Assembly: GCA_036503555.1 (NCBI GenBank)
Contig: DASXWQ010000013.1
Location: forward strand, 186,001-250,000
DNA: 64,000 nt
Direction of reading: 5' to 3'
From: Actinocatenispora sp036503555
Lineage (GTDB): Bacteria > Actinomycetota > Actinomycetes > Mycobacteriales > Micromonosporaceae
Made by a program: the position numbers and the translations under genes. The notes under the pieces were generated by a model. That model saw nothing but the letters and a program-made list of their open reading frames with translations. It was not told the DNA's origin and did not search any database. Of the stretch, positions 8,839 through 16,868 are shown in pieces. Numbering within the stretch: position 1 is the stretch's first letter; every line of letters starts with the position of its first letter.

Positions 8839-9609
8839 TCAGCCCTCCGGAGCAGGGCCGGCCACGACGAAGCGCGCTCCGACCGGGTCGGCGATCAGCG
8901 ACATCCGCCCGTACGGCGTGTCCCACGGCTCGCGCAGCACCTGGCCGCCGAGCTCCGTCGCCTTCGCCGACGCCTGGTCCGGGTCGGCCACCGAGAAGTA
9001 CGTCAGCCAGCGCGGCGGCGGGTCGTCGGCGGTGGCGAGCCGACCGCACACGTCCCGGCCGTCGGTGTGCCACACCGAGTAGTCCATCGTGGCGTCCGGC
9101 AGCTTCGACTGCGACTGGTAGCCGAAGACCGCCTGGTAGAAGCGGTCGGCGGCGTCGCCGTCCGGCGTGATCAGCTCGCACCAGCCCACCGAGCCCGGCT
9201 CGTCGCGCCGGCCCGCCCCGGTGAACCCGGCGGCCTGCCAGAAACCCACCCCGGCGCCCGTCGGATCCAGCAGGTACGCCATGCGCCCCGAGCCGGGAAT
9301 GTCCATCGGTGGGAAGAGCGCGCGTCCGCCGGCCTGCTCCGCCGCGGCGACCGCGGCATCCACGTCGCCGGCGGACAGGTACACGCTCCAGGCCGGCGGG
9401 GCGGACTCACCGCCCGGCGGCGGCGGGGACAGCGCCGCGACCGGCGCACCCGCCAGCAGGCACATCGTGTAGTGGCCGAACTCCTCGCCCTGGTCGGCGA
9501 ACGTCCAGCCGAACAGCGGTCCGTAGAACCCCTGCGCGGCCTGCGGGTCGGTCACCGAGATGTCCGACCAGCAGGGCTCGCCGTCGGCGTACGTGGTGCG
9601 CTCCGCCAT
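8839..9609 (-). CDS. VOC family protein (glyoxalase/bleomycin-resistance fold, two domains)
   Basis: A 256-residue protein made of two tandem VOC modules (about 10-120 and 135-250). The halves share the WxxI/FYxxLFGW pattern: WSDISVTDPQAAQGFYGPLF and WCELITPDGDAADRFYQAVF. ATG 9609 is preceded by a clear GGAGGGG site. The family includes extradiol dioxygenases, glyoxalases and antibiotic-binding proteins; two-domain actinobacterial members are usually annotated as hydroxylases, but no substrate can be read from the sequence. Confidence 0.88.
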   Translation of the reverse strand: MAERTTYADGEPCWSDISVTDPQAAQGFYGPLFGWTFADQGEEFGHYTMCLLAGAPVAALSPPPPGGESAPPAWSVYLSAGDVDAAVAAAEQAGGRALFPPMDIPGSGRMAYLLDPTGAGVGFWQAAGFTGAGRRDEPGSVGWCELITPDGDAADRFYQAVFGYQSQSKLPDATMDYSVWHTDGRDVCGRLATADDPPPRWLTYFSVADPDQASAKATELGGQVLREPWDTPYGRMSLIADPVGARFVVAGPAPEG

Positions 9610-9756
9610 GATCGTTCCCCTCCGGTGCGGTCGCCCGTCCCGACCAGGGTGCCACCGGCGCGGGACGCGCGCGTCCCGTTCGGCGAAGCCGGCCCCCGTT
9701 CCCGCCGTACGATCGCCGCGAGAGCGGGTACACCCCGAGGACGCGGACGTCGGAGT

Positions 9757-9858
9757 GGAGCGAGGAGCCGGCATGAGCGAGCGTGAGCGAGTGAATCATC
9801 AGCTCGGTGCGGCTGTGCCTCATGGCGGCTCCGAGCGGAGCGAGGAGCCGGCATGAGC
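9757..9858 (+). repeat. Intergenic repeat with duplicated ribosome site and start codon
   Basis: Two identical 22-base copies, each with GAGCGAGGAGCCGGCATGAG at its core, occur at 9757-9778 and 9837-9858, 80 bp apart. Each contains a GAGGAG ribosome site and an ATG. The second copy provides the real start region of the pirin gene; the first starts a 27-codon reading frame. From memory the AATCATCAG...CCTCATGGC stretch between them resembles a dispersed repeat of Micromonosporaceae genomes; I cannot verify that here. Confidence 0.7.
9773..9856 (+). CDS. Short reading frame coupled to the pirin gene (27 aa, possibly repeat-derived)
   Basis: Begins at the ATG of the first repeat copy, with the ribosome site GAGGAG 5-6 nt upstream, and encodes a 27-residue hydrophilic peptide beginning MSERERVNHQ. 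Its TGA overlaps the pirin ATG as ATGA. It may be translated and could couple to pirin, but it is made almost entirely of repeat sequence, so it may have no function of its own. Confidence 0.35.
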   Translation: MSERERVNHQLGAAVPHGGSERSEEPA

Positions 9859-10818
9859 AACCTGGACACCAGGCCGGACGTGGTGGAGTGCGGCGGTCGC
9901 CGGGGCGTACCGGCGGAGCCGGTGCACGAGACGCTGCCCGGGCGCGAGGTCCTGCTGGGCGAGAGCACCGTGGTACGCCGGCTGCTGCCGACGCTGGGCC
10001 GTCGGCTGGTCGGCGCCTGGTGCTTCCTCGACCACTACGGCCCGGACGACATCTCGGCCGGGTCCGGGATGCAGGTGCCGCCGCACCCGCACACCGGGCT
10101 GCAGACGGTGAGCTGGCTGCTCGACGGCGAGGTCCTGCACCGCGACAGCCTCGGCTCACGGGCCACGATCCGGCCCGGTCAGCTGGGTCTGATGACGGCC
10201 GGCGCGGCGATCGCGCACTCCGAGGAGTCGCCGCCGGTGCACCCGGCGCTGCTGCACGGTACGCAGCTGTGGGTGGCGCTGCCCGACGCGCACCGGCACG
10301 TCCGGCCCGCGTTCGAACACCACGCGACGCCGCCGGTGCTGACCGAGCGGGGGATGACCGCGACCGTGCTGCTCGGCACGCTGGCCGGCGCCACCTCGCC
10401 GGGCACCACGTACAGCCCGATCGTCGGGGCGGACCTCGCGCTCGACGCCCGCGCCACGGTCCGGCTGCCCACCGAACCCGACTTCGAGTACGCGGTGCTG
10501 TCCGCGTCCGGCGCCGCCGAGGTCGACGGCGCGCCGCTCGCCCCCGGCGCCCTCATGTACCTCGGTACCGGCCGCACCGAGCTGGCGGTCCGTACCGACG
10601 GGGCGGCACGGCTGCTGCTGCTCGGCGGCGAGCCGTTCGCCGAGAAGATCGTGATGTGGTGGAACTTCGTGGCCCGCAGCTCCGACGAGATCGGTGCGGC
10701 GCGGGCCGACTGGGCCACCGGCTCCCGGTTCGGCACCGTGCACGGCTACCACGGCGAACGGCTCGCCGCGCCCGCCCTGCCCGCCACCCCGCTCAAGCCC
10801 CGCGGAAGGACCCGCTGA
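9853..10818 (+). CDS. Pirin family protein
   Basis: A 321-residue bicupin of the pirin family. The N-terminal cupin holds the metal-binding pattern PPHPHTGLQTVSWLLDGEV near residues 75-95 and IAHSEES near 120, consistent with the three-His-one-Glu iron site. A C-terminal pirin domain contains VDGAPLAPGALMYLGTG and GGEPFAEKIVMWWNFVARS. Pirins act as quercetinases or as redox cofactors of regulators; the substrate here is unknown. Stop overlaps the next ATG (TGATGG), so it is co-translated with the small acetyltransferase. Confidence 0.93.
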   Translation: MSNLDTRPDVVECGGRRGVPAEPVHETLPGREVLLGESTVVRRLLPTLGRRLVGAWCFLDHYGPDDISAGSGMQVPPHPHTGLQTVSWLLDGEVLHRDSLGSRATIRPGQLGLMTAGAAIAHSEESPPVHPALLHGTQLWVALPDAHRHVRPAFEHHATPPVLTERGMTATVLLGTLAGATSPGTTYSPIVGADLALDARATVRLPTEPDFEYAVLSASGAAEVDGAPLAPGALMYLGTGRTELAVRTDGAARLLLLGGEPFAEKIVMWWNFVARSSDEIGAARADWATGSRFGTVHGYHGERLAAPALPATPLKPRGRTR

Positions 10819-11123
10819 TGGCCACCACCGTCGTCGACGACCCCGCCGCCACCCGGTACGAGATCAGCGTCGACGGCGCGCCGGCCGGCTTCGTCGAGTA
10901 CCACCGGTTCGCCGACGAGATCGCGTTCCTGCACACCGAGATCGACCCGGCGTACGAGGGGAGGGGGCTGGGGAGCCTGCTGGCCCGGCACGCGCTCGAC
11001 GCGGCGCGCGAGGCGCACCAGGCGGTCCTGCCGTACTGCCCGTTCATCCGCGGCTGGATGACCCGGCACCCGGACTACCTCGATCTGGTACCGGACGGGC
11101 AGCGGGCGCGTTTCGGGCTTTGA
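10818..11123 (+). CDS. Small GNAT-fold N-acetyltransferase (YjdJ/NATD1-like)
   Basis: A 101-residue compact GNAT protein. It has the acetyl-CoA signature EIDPAYEGRGLGSLLARHAL (residues about 46-65) and the conserved C-terminal YCPFIRGWMTRHPDY. This size and motif define the short NATD1/YjdJ group, whose substrates are mostly unknown. ATG 10818 overlaps the pirin stop by one base. Confidence 0.9.
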   Translation: MATTVVDDPAATRYEISVDGAPAGFVEYHRFADEIAFLHTEIDPAYEGRGLGSLLARHALDAAREAHQAVLPYCPFIRGWMTRHPDYLDLVPDGQRARFGL

Positions 11124-11204
11124 CGGTGCGGGTCGGGCATACCGCGATGCGGCCCCGGACGCCGCCTCCGCCGGAGTATGTATGAGGGGAGCGAGGAGGC
11201 GGCG

Positions 11205-11744
11205 ATGGAGCTGTCCGCGGGCACCTACCGGTTCGGCGTCGAGCAGGGCTTTCTGCGCCTGCGTACCTCCCGGACGGGGCTCGGCCGGCGCGCCGGGCAC
11301 GACCTGCTGATCGCGGCGCAGCGCTGGTCGGGCAGCGCCCGGGTCGGCAGCGGCTACGAGGTCGAGGCGGAGATCGACGTGACGTCGCTGGCCGTGCTGG
11401 AGGGCACCGGCGGGATCAAGCCGCTCACCGACCACGACCGGCACGAGATCGCCGGCACGATCCGCAAGCTGCTCGACGCCGGCCGGCACCCGGCGATCAC
11501 GTTCCGCTCCACCGGGGTACGTGGCGACGACAGCGGCTTCGACCTGGACGGCGAGCTGAGCATCGCGGGCACCACGCAGCCGGTCACGCTGCACGGCACG
11601 CTCGGCGACGACGGGCACGCCCGTGTCAGCGGCACGGTCACGCAGACCCGGTGGCGGATCAAGCCGTACACCGCGTTCCTCGGCGCGCTGAAGCTGGCCG
11701 ACGACGTGACCATCGAGGTCGACACGGAGCTCGCGCCGACCTGA
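11205..11744 (+). CDS. YceI family protein
   Basis: A 179-residue YceI-like lipocalin-fold protein. It begins AGTYRFGVEQG and contains GHDLLIAAQRWSG and the IAGTIRKLLD segment typical of the family. There is no signal peptide, so it should be cytoplasmic, unlike the periplasmic E. coli protein. ATG 11205 follows a GAGGAGG site; an in-frame ATG at 11178 lacks one. YceI members bind isoprenoids or amphiphilic lipids; the ligand here is unknown. It converges on the SDR gene with only 9 bp between stops. Confidence 0.88.
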   Translation: MELSAGTYRFGVEQGFLRLRTSRTGLGRRAGHDLLIAAQRWSGSARVGSGYEVEAEIDVTSLAVLEGTGGIKPLTDHDRHEIAGTIRKLLDAGRHPAITFRSTGVRGDDSGFDLDGELSIAGTTQPVTLHGTLGDDGHARVSGTVTQTRWRIKPYTAFLGALKLADDVTIEVDTELAPT

Positions 11745-11753
11745 CCGGGCCGC

Positions 11754-12536
11754 TCACGGCACGCCCGTGATGCCGCCGTCGACCCGCAGGTCGATGCCCG
11801 TGACGTACCCGGCGAGTGGGCTGGCCAGGAACGCGACCGCCGCCGCGACGTCGTCCGGGGTGCCGAGCCGGCCGGCCGGGTTCGGCGCGTACTCCCGGGC
11901 CAGCCGCGGCTCCAGCTCGGCCCAGGTGGCCTCGGGCGCGTCGGCGAGGAACATCGCGCGCATGCCCTCGGTGACGATCACGCCGGGACTCACCGTGTTG
12001 GCGGTGACGCCGGTGCCGGCCAGGTCCTTCGCCAGGCTGGTCGTCAGGTTGACCACCGCCGCCTTCGCCGCCGAGTAGTCGACCAGGTTGGGCTGCGGGG
12101 TCGTGGCGGCGCGGCTGCCCAGGTTCACCACCCGGCCCCAGCCGTCGTCGCGCATCGCCGGGACCAGGGCCTGGATCAGGCGCACCGCGCTCACCACGTT
12201 CCCCTCGAACGTCGCGGTCCACGCCGCCGGATCCGCCTCGCGCCAGTCCCGCTGCGCGACCGGCCCCGCGTTGTTCACCAGGATCCGCACCCCGTACGCC
12301 CGCGCCGCGTCGGCGACCGCCGCCACCTGCGCCGGGTCCGTCAGGTCGCCCAGCACCACCTCGGCCGTACCACCGGCGGCGGTCACCTCGTCGGCCACGC
12401 CGGCGGCCCGGCCCCGGTCCCGGCCGTGCACCAGCACGGGGCAGCCCTCCGCGGCGAGCCGCCGCGCCACCGCCGCCCCGATCCCGCCGCTGCTCGCAGT
12501 CACCAACGCCGGCCGTCCGGCAAGCTGAAGATCCAT
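11754..12536 (-). CDS. SDR family oxidoreductase
   Basis: A 260-residue classical short-chain dehydrogenase. The cofactor motif TASSGGIG (residues 13-20), the NNAG motif (about 90) and the catalytic YSAAK (about 155) with an upstream Ser are all present. HGRDRGRA after strand 2 suggests NADP(H) preference. TAGGGT (12545-12550, minus strand) lies 8 nt before ATG 12536, so the mRNA may be leaderless. It is divergent from the methyltransferase at 12619. Substrate unknown. Confidence 0.92.
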   Translation of the reverse strand: MDLQLAGRPALVTASSGGIGAAVARRLAAEGCPVLVHGRDRGRAAGVADEVTAAGGTAEVVLGDLTDPAQVAAVADAARAYGVRILVNNAGPVAQRDWREADPAAWTATFEGNVVSAVRLIQALVPAMRDDGWGRVVNLGSRAATTPQPNLVDYSAAKAAVVNLTTSLAKDLAGTGVTANTVSPGVIVTEGMRAMFLADAPEATWAELEPRLAREYAPNPAGRLGTPDDVAAAVAFLASPLAGYVTGIDLRVDGGITGVP

Positions 12537-12618
12537 GCCCGCGGACCCTAGGCCCCGGGTACGACATCCGCCGGTACCCTCTGGTCTCGGCCGTGCTGTC
12601 GTGGCGCTGGGGGTAGTC

Positions 12619-13431
12619 GTGGTCGGGACCGAGTTCGACGAGACGGGGCGTTCGATCTGGTCCGGGCAGGCGGTCGCCTACGCGGCGTCCTTCGCCGCGG
12701 TCTGCGCGTACCCGACCGGCGACCTGCTGGACGCCGTCGCGGCCGGTCCCGGCGTACGGCTGCTGGACGTGGGTACCGGGTCGGGGAACGTCGCCGCGGC
12801 CGCGTGCGCGCGGGAGGCCCGGGTCACCGCGGTCGATGCCGAGCCGGACATGGTGCGCGTCACCGCGACGGCCGTGCCGCTGGCCGGCGTGGGCGTCGCC
12901 GCGCTGCCCGAACTTCCGTTCGCGGACGACGCCTTCGACGCGGTGACCGCGAACTTCGTGCTGGACCACGTCGGCTGGCCGCGGCGCGCGCTGGCCGAGT
13001 TGGGCCGGGTGACCCGGCCGGGCGGCCGGCTCGCGGTGACGGTGTGGGCCGCGCCGGCCGGGGCCGGGCAGGCCCTGCTGCCCAGGGCGACGGAGGCCGC
13101 CGGCGTACGACGACCCGCCCACCGGCCGGTGCAGGCGCCCGAGACCGACTTCCCGCGTACCGAGCAGGGACTCGTGGACCTGCTGGCGGTCGCGGGGCTG
13201 TCCCGGCCCACCTGCCGGACCATCACCTGGGACCATCGGACGTCCGCGCGGGAGTGGTGGTACGGCGCGGCGTCGGGTGTCGGCTTCAACGGCCACCTCG
13301 TCGCCACCCAGCCGCCGGAGACCGTCGCCGAGATCGAACGGCACTTCGACCGGCTGAGCGCCGAGTTCACCGGCCCGGACGGTCGGCTCGCGCTTCCGCA
13401 CGTCGCCCTGCTCGCCAGCGGCACCGCGTAG
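12619..13431 (+). CDS. Class I SAM-dependent methyltransferase
   Basis: A 270-residue protein with the SAM-binding motif LLDVGTGSGNVAAAA near residue 48, an acidic end of strand 2 (VDAEPDM) and the post-I motifs FDAVTANFVLDHVGWPRRAL and VTRPGGRLAVTVW. GTG 12619 is preceded by GGGGG at 12609-12613. The C-terminal half (WWYGAASGVGFNGH) is typical of UbiE-like small-molecule methyltransferases. Substrate not recognisable. Confidence 0.88.
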   Translation: MVGTEFDETGRSIWSGQAVAYAASFAAVCAYPTGDLLDAVAAGPGVRLLDVGTGSGNVAAAACAREARVTAVDAEPDMVRVTATAVPLAGVGVAALPELPFADDAFDAVTANFVLDHVGWPRRALAELGRVTRPGGRLAVTVWAAPAGAGQALLPRATEAAGVRRPAHRPVQAPETDFPRTEQGLVDLLAVAGLSRPTCRTITWDHRTSAREWWYGAASGVGFNGHLVATQPPETVAEIERHFDRLSAEFTGPDGRLALPHVALLASGTA

Positions 13432-13447
13432 GCGGCACCCCGGTGCG

Positions 13448-14815
13448 TCACGCGGCGCGGCGGCCGGTGAGGACCGCACCGAACAGCGCGAGTACCGCCA
13501 TGACCAGGTCGAGCGGCAGTACCGCCGCGGACGGGTGCGCGGTCGACGCGAGCAGGTTGACCAGCACGCCGCCGACGCCGACCATCAGCACCTGGCCGAG
13601 CAGGTCGGAGATCTGCATCGCCGAGGAGTTGAAGCCGCGGTCCGCGACGCTCGACGCGTCGAGCGTCAGCACGCTGGCCGCCGACACGCCCAGGCCCATC
13701 CCGGCACCGGCGATCGGCAGGACGATCAGCGCCGCCCAGGCCGGCCCGCCGGGCGGGGCGATCAGGGCGATGCCGGCGAGCCCGATCGCGAGCAGCACGA
13801 ACCCGGTACGCAGCAACGTGATCCGCGGCAGGTCGCCGCGCCGGCCCTGCCAGCCCGCGGCCAGACACCAGCCGAGCGCGCCGACCGTCAGCGGCAGCCC
13901 GGCGGTCGCCGGCCGGTAGTGGTGCACCGCCGTCAGGGTCAGCGGCACGTACGCCAGGACCGCGAAGTACGCGCCGGACAGCAGCCCACGCGACAGCACC
14001 GACATGGGCAGCCCGGGCCGCGCCCGGAACGTCCCCACCGGCAGCAGTACCCGCGCCGACGGTACGAGAACGGCCACGGCGGCGAGGCCGACCACCAGCG
14101 TCGGCCACGACGGGTGCTGCGCGGCGAACGTCAGCGCCGACAGCCCCGTGGCCGCGCCGAGCGCCGCCACGGGCAGGCCGCGCCGGACCGGCGCCGCGGT
14201 CGGATCCGGGTCGTGCCGCGGCAGCCGGCGCAGTACCGGTACCAGGATCGCCAGGCCCAGCAGCACCAGCGGGACCAGGCCCAGGAACACCAGCCTCCAC
14301 GTCGCCTGCTGGGTGACGATCCCGGCGACCGCGGGGCCGACGAGCGCCGGCAGCACCCACGCCGTCGACAGCGCCCCGTACGCCGCGGGCCGGTCCCGCT
14401 CCGGGTACACCGCGCCGATCAGCACGGTCACCGCCACGACCTGGGTACCGGCGCCGAGGCCCTGCAGCGTGCGGCCGAGCAGCAGGACCGGCATCGAGGT
14501 CGCCGTGCCGGACACGAGCAGCCCGACGGTGAACACGGCCGGCCCGGCGATCATCGACGGCACCGGGCCGCGCCTGTCGCACACCCGGCCGGACAGCACG
14601 CACGCCACCACGCTCGCGGCGAGGAACGCGATGAACGGCCACGCGTACCAGGCGCCGCCGCGCAGCTCCGCCACGATCCGCGGCATGGCCGTGTTGACGC
14701 CCATGTCCTCGAACGCCGCCAGGGTCACGAGCAGGACGATCCCGATCGTCGGTCCCCGGCGGTCCGCCGCCCACAACGCACTGGTCCGCCGTACCGGCGT
14801 CTCGGTCGCAGTCAC
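13448..14815 (-). CDS. MFS transporter (DHA2-like multidrug efflux type)
   Basis: A 455-residue membrane protein with about 12-14 hydrophobic segments. The loop 2-3 signature appears as SGRVCDRRGPVP (about 85) and motif C-like text as VLPALVGPAVAGIVT near 160, as in drug:H+ antiporters. The promoter is of the MerR-activated type (19-bp spacer, perfect palindrome; see 14822-14852) and the start GTG 14815 lies 6 nt beyond the -10, so the mRNA is probably leaderless. No MerR gene is next to it. Confidence 0.9.
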   Translation of the reverse strand: MTATETPVRRTSALWAADRRGPTIGIVLLVTLAAFEDMGVNTAMPRIVAELRGGAWYAWPFIAFLAASVVACVLSGRVCDRRGPVPSMIAGPAVFTVGLLVSGTATSMPVLLLGRTLQGLGAGTQVVAVTVLIGAVYPERDRPAAYGALSTAWVLPALVGPAVAGIVTQQATWRLVFLGLVPLVLLGLAILVPVLRRLPRHDPDPTAAPVRRGLPVAALGAATGLSALTFAAQHPSWPTLVVGLAAVAVLVPSARVLLPVGTFRARPGLPMSVLSRGLLSGAYFAVLAYVPLTLTAVHHYRPATAGLPLTVGALGWCLAAGWQGRRGDLPRITLLRTGFVLLAIGLAGIALIAPPGGPAWAALIVLPIAGAGMGLGVSAASVLTLDASSVADRGFNSSAMQISDLLGQVLMVGVGGVLVNLLASTAHPSAAVLPLDLVMAVLALFGAVLTGRRAA

Positions 14816-14821
14816 CCGGTC

Positions 14822-14852
14822 ATCGTCGGACCTGAAGCCGACTTCAGGTCAA
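14822..14852 (-). promoter_or_regulatory. MerR-type promoter with 8-6-8 operator
   Basis: On the minus strand, -35 TTGACC (14847-14852) and -10 GACGAT (14822-14827) are separated by 19 bp, longer than the optimal 17. The spacer holds a perfect inverted repeat GACCTGAA-N6-TTCAGGTC (14829-14836 and 14843-14850). Long spacers with such a palindrome are the established architecture of promoters twisted open by MerR-family activators. It drives the MFS pump. Confidence 0.75.
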
Positions 14853-14881
14853 CGCGGCACGGCCATGACCCGCGGCACACG

Positions 14882-15742
14882 CTACGGGGAGACGACGTCG
14901 GCGAGCCGGTCGACCTGCTCGACACCGGCCGTGGTGGGGTCGAAGTACAGCTCGGTGAACCCGGCGTCGGCGAACGCCCGGACCGCGTCGGCCACCGCCG
15001 CCTCGGTACGCAGCGCGCCCGCCGCGATCTGCTCCGCGTACGGCCCGGTGAAGCCGTAGTAACGGCGCAGGTACGCCCGCGACTCCTCCTCCGCGCCGAG
15101 CGCGAAGTACGCCAGCGCGGCGAGTCGCGGCTCCCCGGCGCGGCCCGCGTCGCGCCACGCGGTACGGATCCGCTCCACCATCGGCGCCATCTGCTCGGCG
15201 CTGCCGCCACCGGCGGTCCACCCCGCGCCCCACTCCACGACCCGCCGGACGGCCGCGTCGCTGGTGCCGCCGACGAGGATCGGCACCCGCGCCTCGTTGA
15301 CCGGCGTGGGACACACGGCCTCCTCGCCGCCGACGACCGGCTCGCCGCGCCACGCGCGGTGCATCAGGTCCAGCGCGGCGTCGAAGTCGCGCCCCCGGGT
15401 ACCCGGGTCGCGGCCGACCGCGGCGAAGTCGTCCGGCCGCCCGCCGACCGCGAGGCCCAGCGTCAACCGGCCGCCGGAGAGCTGGTCCAGGCTGGCCGCC
15501 GTCTTCGCCAGCAGCACCGGCGGGTACACCGGGGCGAGCAGGATGTTGGTGGTCAGCCCGATCCGGGTGGTGGCGCCCGCCGCGACCGCCAGCGCGGTCA
15601 GCGAGTCGTACGACGGGAACACGATCCGGTCGATCGTCGTCAGCGCGGTGAAGCCGCGGTCCTCGGCCCGCCTCGCCCACTCCACCATGCGTACGCCGGG
15701 TGTGTCCGGCACGGGGTTGGGCAGTCCGATCCCGATTCTCAT
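14882..15742 (-). CDS. LLM class (luciferase-like) flavin-dependent oxidoreductase
   Basis: A 286-residue bacterial-luciferase-like monooxygenase. The TIM-barrel landmarks RIGIGLPNP (2-10), TTNILLAPVYPPVLLAKTAA (about 88-107) and LVGGTSDAAVRRVVEWGAGW (about 175-194) are visible. ATG 15742 follows GGAGGT. Such proteins use FMN or F420; in actinobacteria many are F420-dependent, consistent with the neighbouring F420/PPOX-type protein. Substrate unknown. Confidence 0.9.
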   Translation of the reverse strand: MRIGIGLPNPVPDTPGVRMVEWARRAEDRGFTALTTIDRIVFPSYDSLTALAVAAGATTRIGLTTNILLAPVYPPVLLAKTAASLDQLSGGRLTLGLAVGGRPDDFAAVGRDPGTRGRDFDAALDLMHRAWRGEPVVGGEEAVCPTPVNEARVPILVGGTSDAAVRRVVEWGAGWTAGGGSAEQMAPMVERIRTAWRDAGRAGEPRLAALAYFALGAEEESRAYLRRYYGFTGPYAEQIAAGALRTEAAVADAVRAFADAGFTELYFDPTTAGVEQVDRLADVVSP

Positions 15743-15799
15743 CCGATGACCTCCACGGTTCCGCGGCAACCGGCTGGCGTGCCGGCCTACCGTGCCACT

Positions 15800-16243
15800 G
15801 TGACACCAGTGGGATTGACCGTGGGGCGGATGCGCCGACTGGTGGCCACGGCGCGTGTCGCGCGGCTGGCCACCGTCGATGCCCACGGCCTGCCGCACCT
15901 GGTGCCGGTCTGCTTCGCGATCACCGGCGACGTGGCGTACAGCGCGGTCGACGGCAAGCCGAAACGCACGCGCCGGCTGCGCCGCGTCGCGAACGTCCGC
16001 GCCACCGGCCGCTGCTGCCTGCTCGTCGACCGGTACTCCGACGACTGGTCGGCCCTCTGGTGGGTACGCCTGGACGGCACCGGCCGCATCGTCGACGATC
16101 CGGCCGAGGCGTCGGGCGCGCTCGCCGCCCTCGCCGACCGGTACCCGCAGTACGTCGCGGCGCCGCCCGCCGGCCCGGTGCTCGCCGTCGACGTCACCCG
16201 CTGGACCGGCTGGTCGGCGACGCCCGATCAGACCCAGTCGTAG
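15800..16243 (+). CDS. PPOX-class (F420/FMN-dependent) oxidoreductase, TIGR03668-like
   Basis: A 147-residue split-barrel flavin/F420-binding protein. The order VARLATVDAHGLPHLVPVCF (17-36), VDGKPKRTRRLRRVANV and DDWSALWWVRLDGTGRIV matches the TIGR03668 group. GTG 15800 lies 6 nt after TACCGT (15788-15793), fitting a leaderless start. Its 3' end overlaps the convergent PemK-like gene by 16 bases. Reaction unknown; likely reduces a small substrate with F420H2. Confidence 0.88.
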   Translation: MTPVGLTVGRMRRLVATARVARLATVDAHGLPHLVPVCFAITGDVAYSAVDGKPKRTRRLRRVANVRATGRCCLLVDRYSDDWSALWWVRLDGTGRIVDDPAEASGALAALADRYPQYVAAPPAGPVLAVDVTRWTGWSATPDQTQS

Positions 16244-16698
16244 CCGGCGCGCAGGGCCGCACCCACCCGGTCGAACCGGGCCCGGTCGAGCACCGCACCC
16301 TCGCGCCGGATCGAGTCCTCGCGCATGGTCAGCACCCGGTCCAGGCGTACCCAGCTCGGCCGGTGGTCACGGTCCCACTCGCCGGGGCCGAGCGCCAGCC
16401 AGTGCCGCTGCCCGTCGCGCGCGCTCTTGCTCGACAGCATCAGCCCGAACAGGGTGCGGCTCCACCGGCCGACCACCAGCACCGGGCGGTCCTTGCCCTG
16501 CCGCGGGTCCTCCTCGTACGGCACCCAGGTCCACACGATCTCGCCCGGGTCGGCGCGCCCGTCCAGCTCCGGCGCGTACACCAGCTGGCGGCGGCGCAGC
16601 GCCGAGGCCTGGCGGCGGCGCGCCACCCGCGCCGGGGTCGGTGCACCTGACGCACGCCGGGACAGCCGGCCGAGAACGCTTCTGAACAGAGTCGCCAC
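16228..16698 (-). CDS. Type II toxin PemK/MazF-like protein
   Basis: A 156-residue protein whose last 110 residues match the PemK/MazF ribonuclease fold: GEIVWTWVPYEEDPRQGKDR (about 51-70), PVLVVGR and VRLDRVLTMREDSI. The first 45 residues are an arginine-rich extension. TAGGGT (16707-16712, minus strand) is 8 nt before GTG 16698. No antitoxin-sized gene lies on either side, so if it is an RNase its control must be elsewhere. Solitary long versions like this are common in actinobacteria and may not be toxins. Confidence 0.8.
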   Translation of the reverse strand: MATLFRSVLGRLSRRASGAPTPARVARRRQASALRRRQLVYAPELDGRADPGEIVWTWVPYEEDPRQGKDRPVLVVGRWSRTLFGLMLSSKSARDGQRHWLALGPGEWDRDHRPSWVRLDRVLTMREDSIRREGAVLDRARFDRVGAALRAGYDWV

Positions 16699-16723
16699 GA
16701 CCGGGCACCCTACCCGCCCGCGC

Positions 16724-16729
16724 TAGACT
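16724..16729 (+). promoter_or_regulatory. -10 TAGACT of the leader/MFS transcript
   Basis: TAGACT lies 7 nt before ATG 16737 and is arranged back to back with the TAGGGT (16707-16712) of the divergent PemK-like gene. It predicts transcription starting at or next to the ATG of the 26-codon leader ORF. Confidence 0.55.
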
Positions 16730-16736
16730 CACGATC

Positions 16737-16817
16737 ATGCGTGCGGTGACCGGGTGGACGACTCCGCCACTGCCGCTGTACGGGCAGGACCACGATCGCG
16801 GCGATCTCGCGCCCTGA
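16737..16817 (+). CDS. Putative leaderless short ORF (26 aa) upstream of MFS gene
   Basis: Starts at ATG 16737, 7 nt after TAGACT, and encodes 26 residues beginning MRAVTGWTTPPLPLYG, with a PPLP stretch and a TGA at 16815. It is too short for a normal enzyme. Its position between the promoter and a second short ORF that is coupled to the MFS gene suggests a leader peptide. There is no direct evidence of translation. Confidence 0.4.
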   Translation: MRAVTGWTTPPLPLYGQDHDRGDLAP

Positions 16818-16868
16818 CACCCGGGCGCCGTCCCCGCCCACCGTCCGCCCGACCCCCTGAGGATTCCC

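Noticed and set aside
11178..11204. Earlier in-frame ATG for the YceI gene
   Set aside because: No ribosome site; the family's conserved start is right after ATG 11205, which has GAGGAGG.
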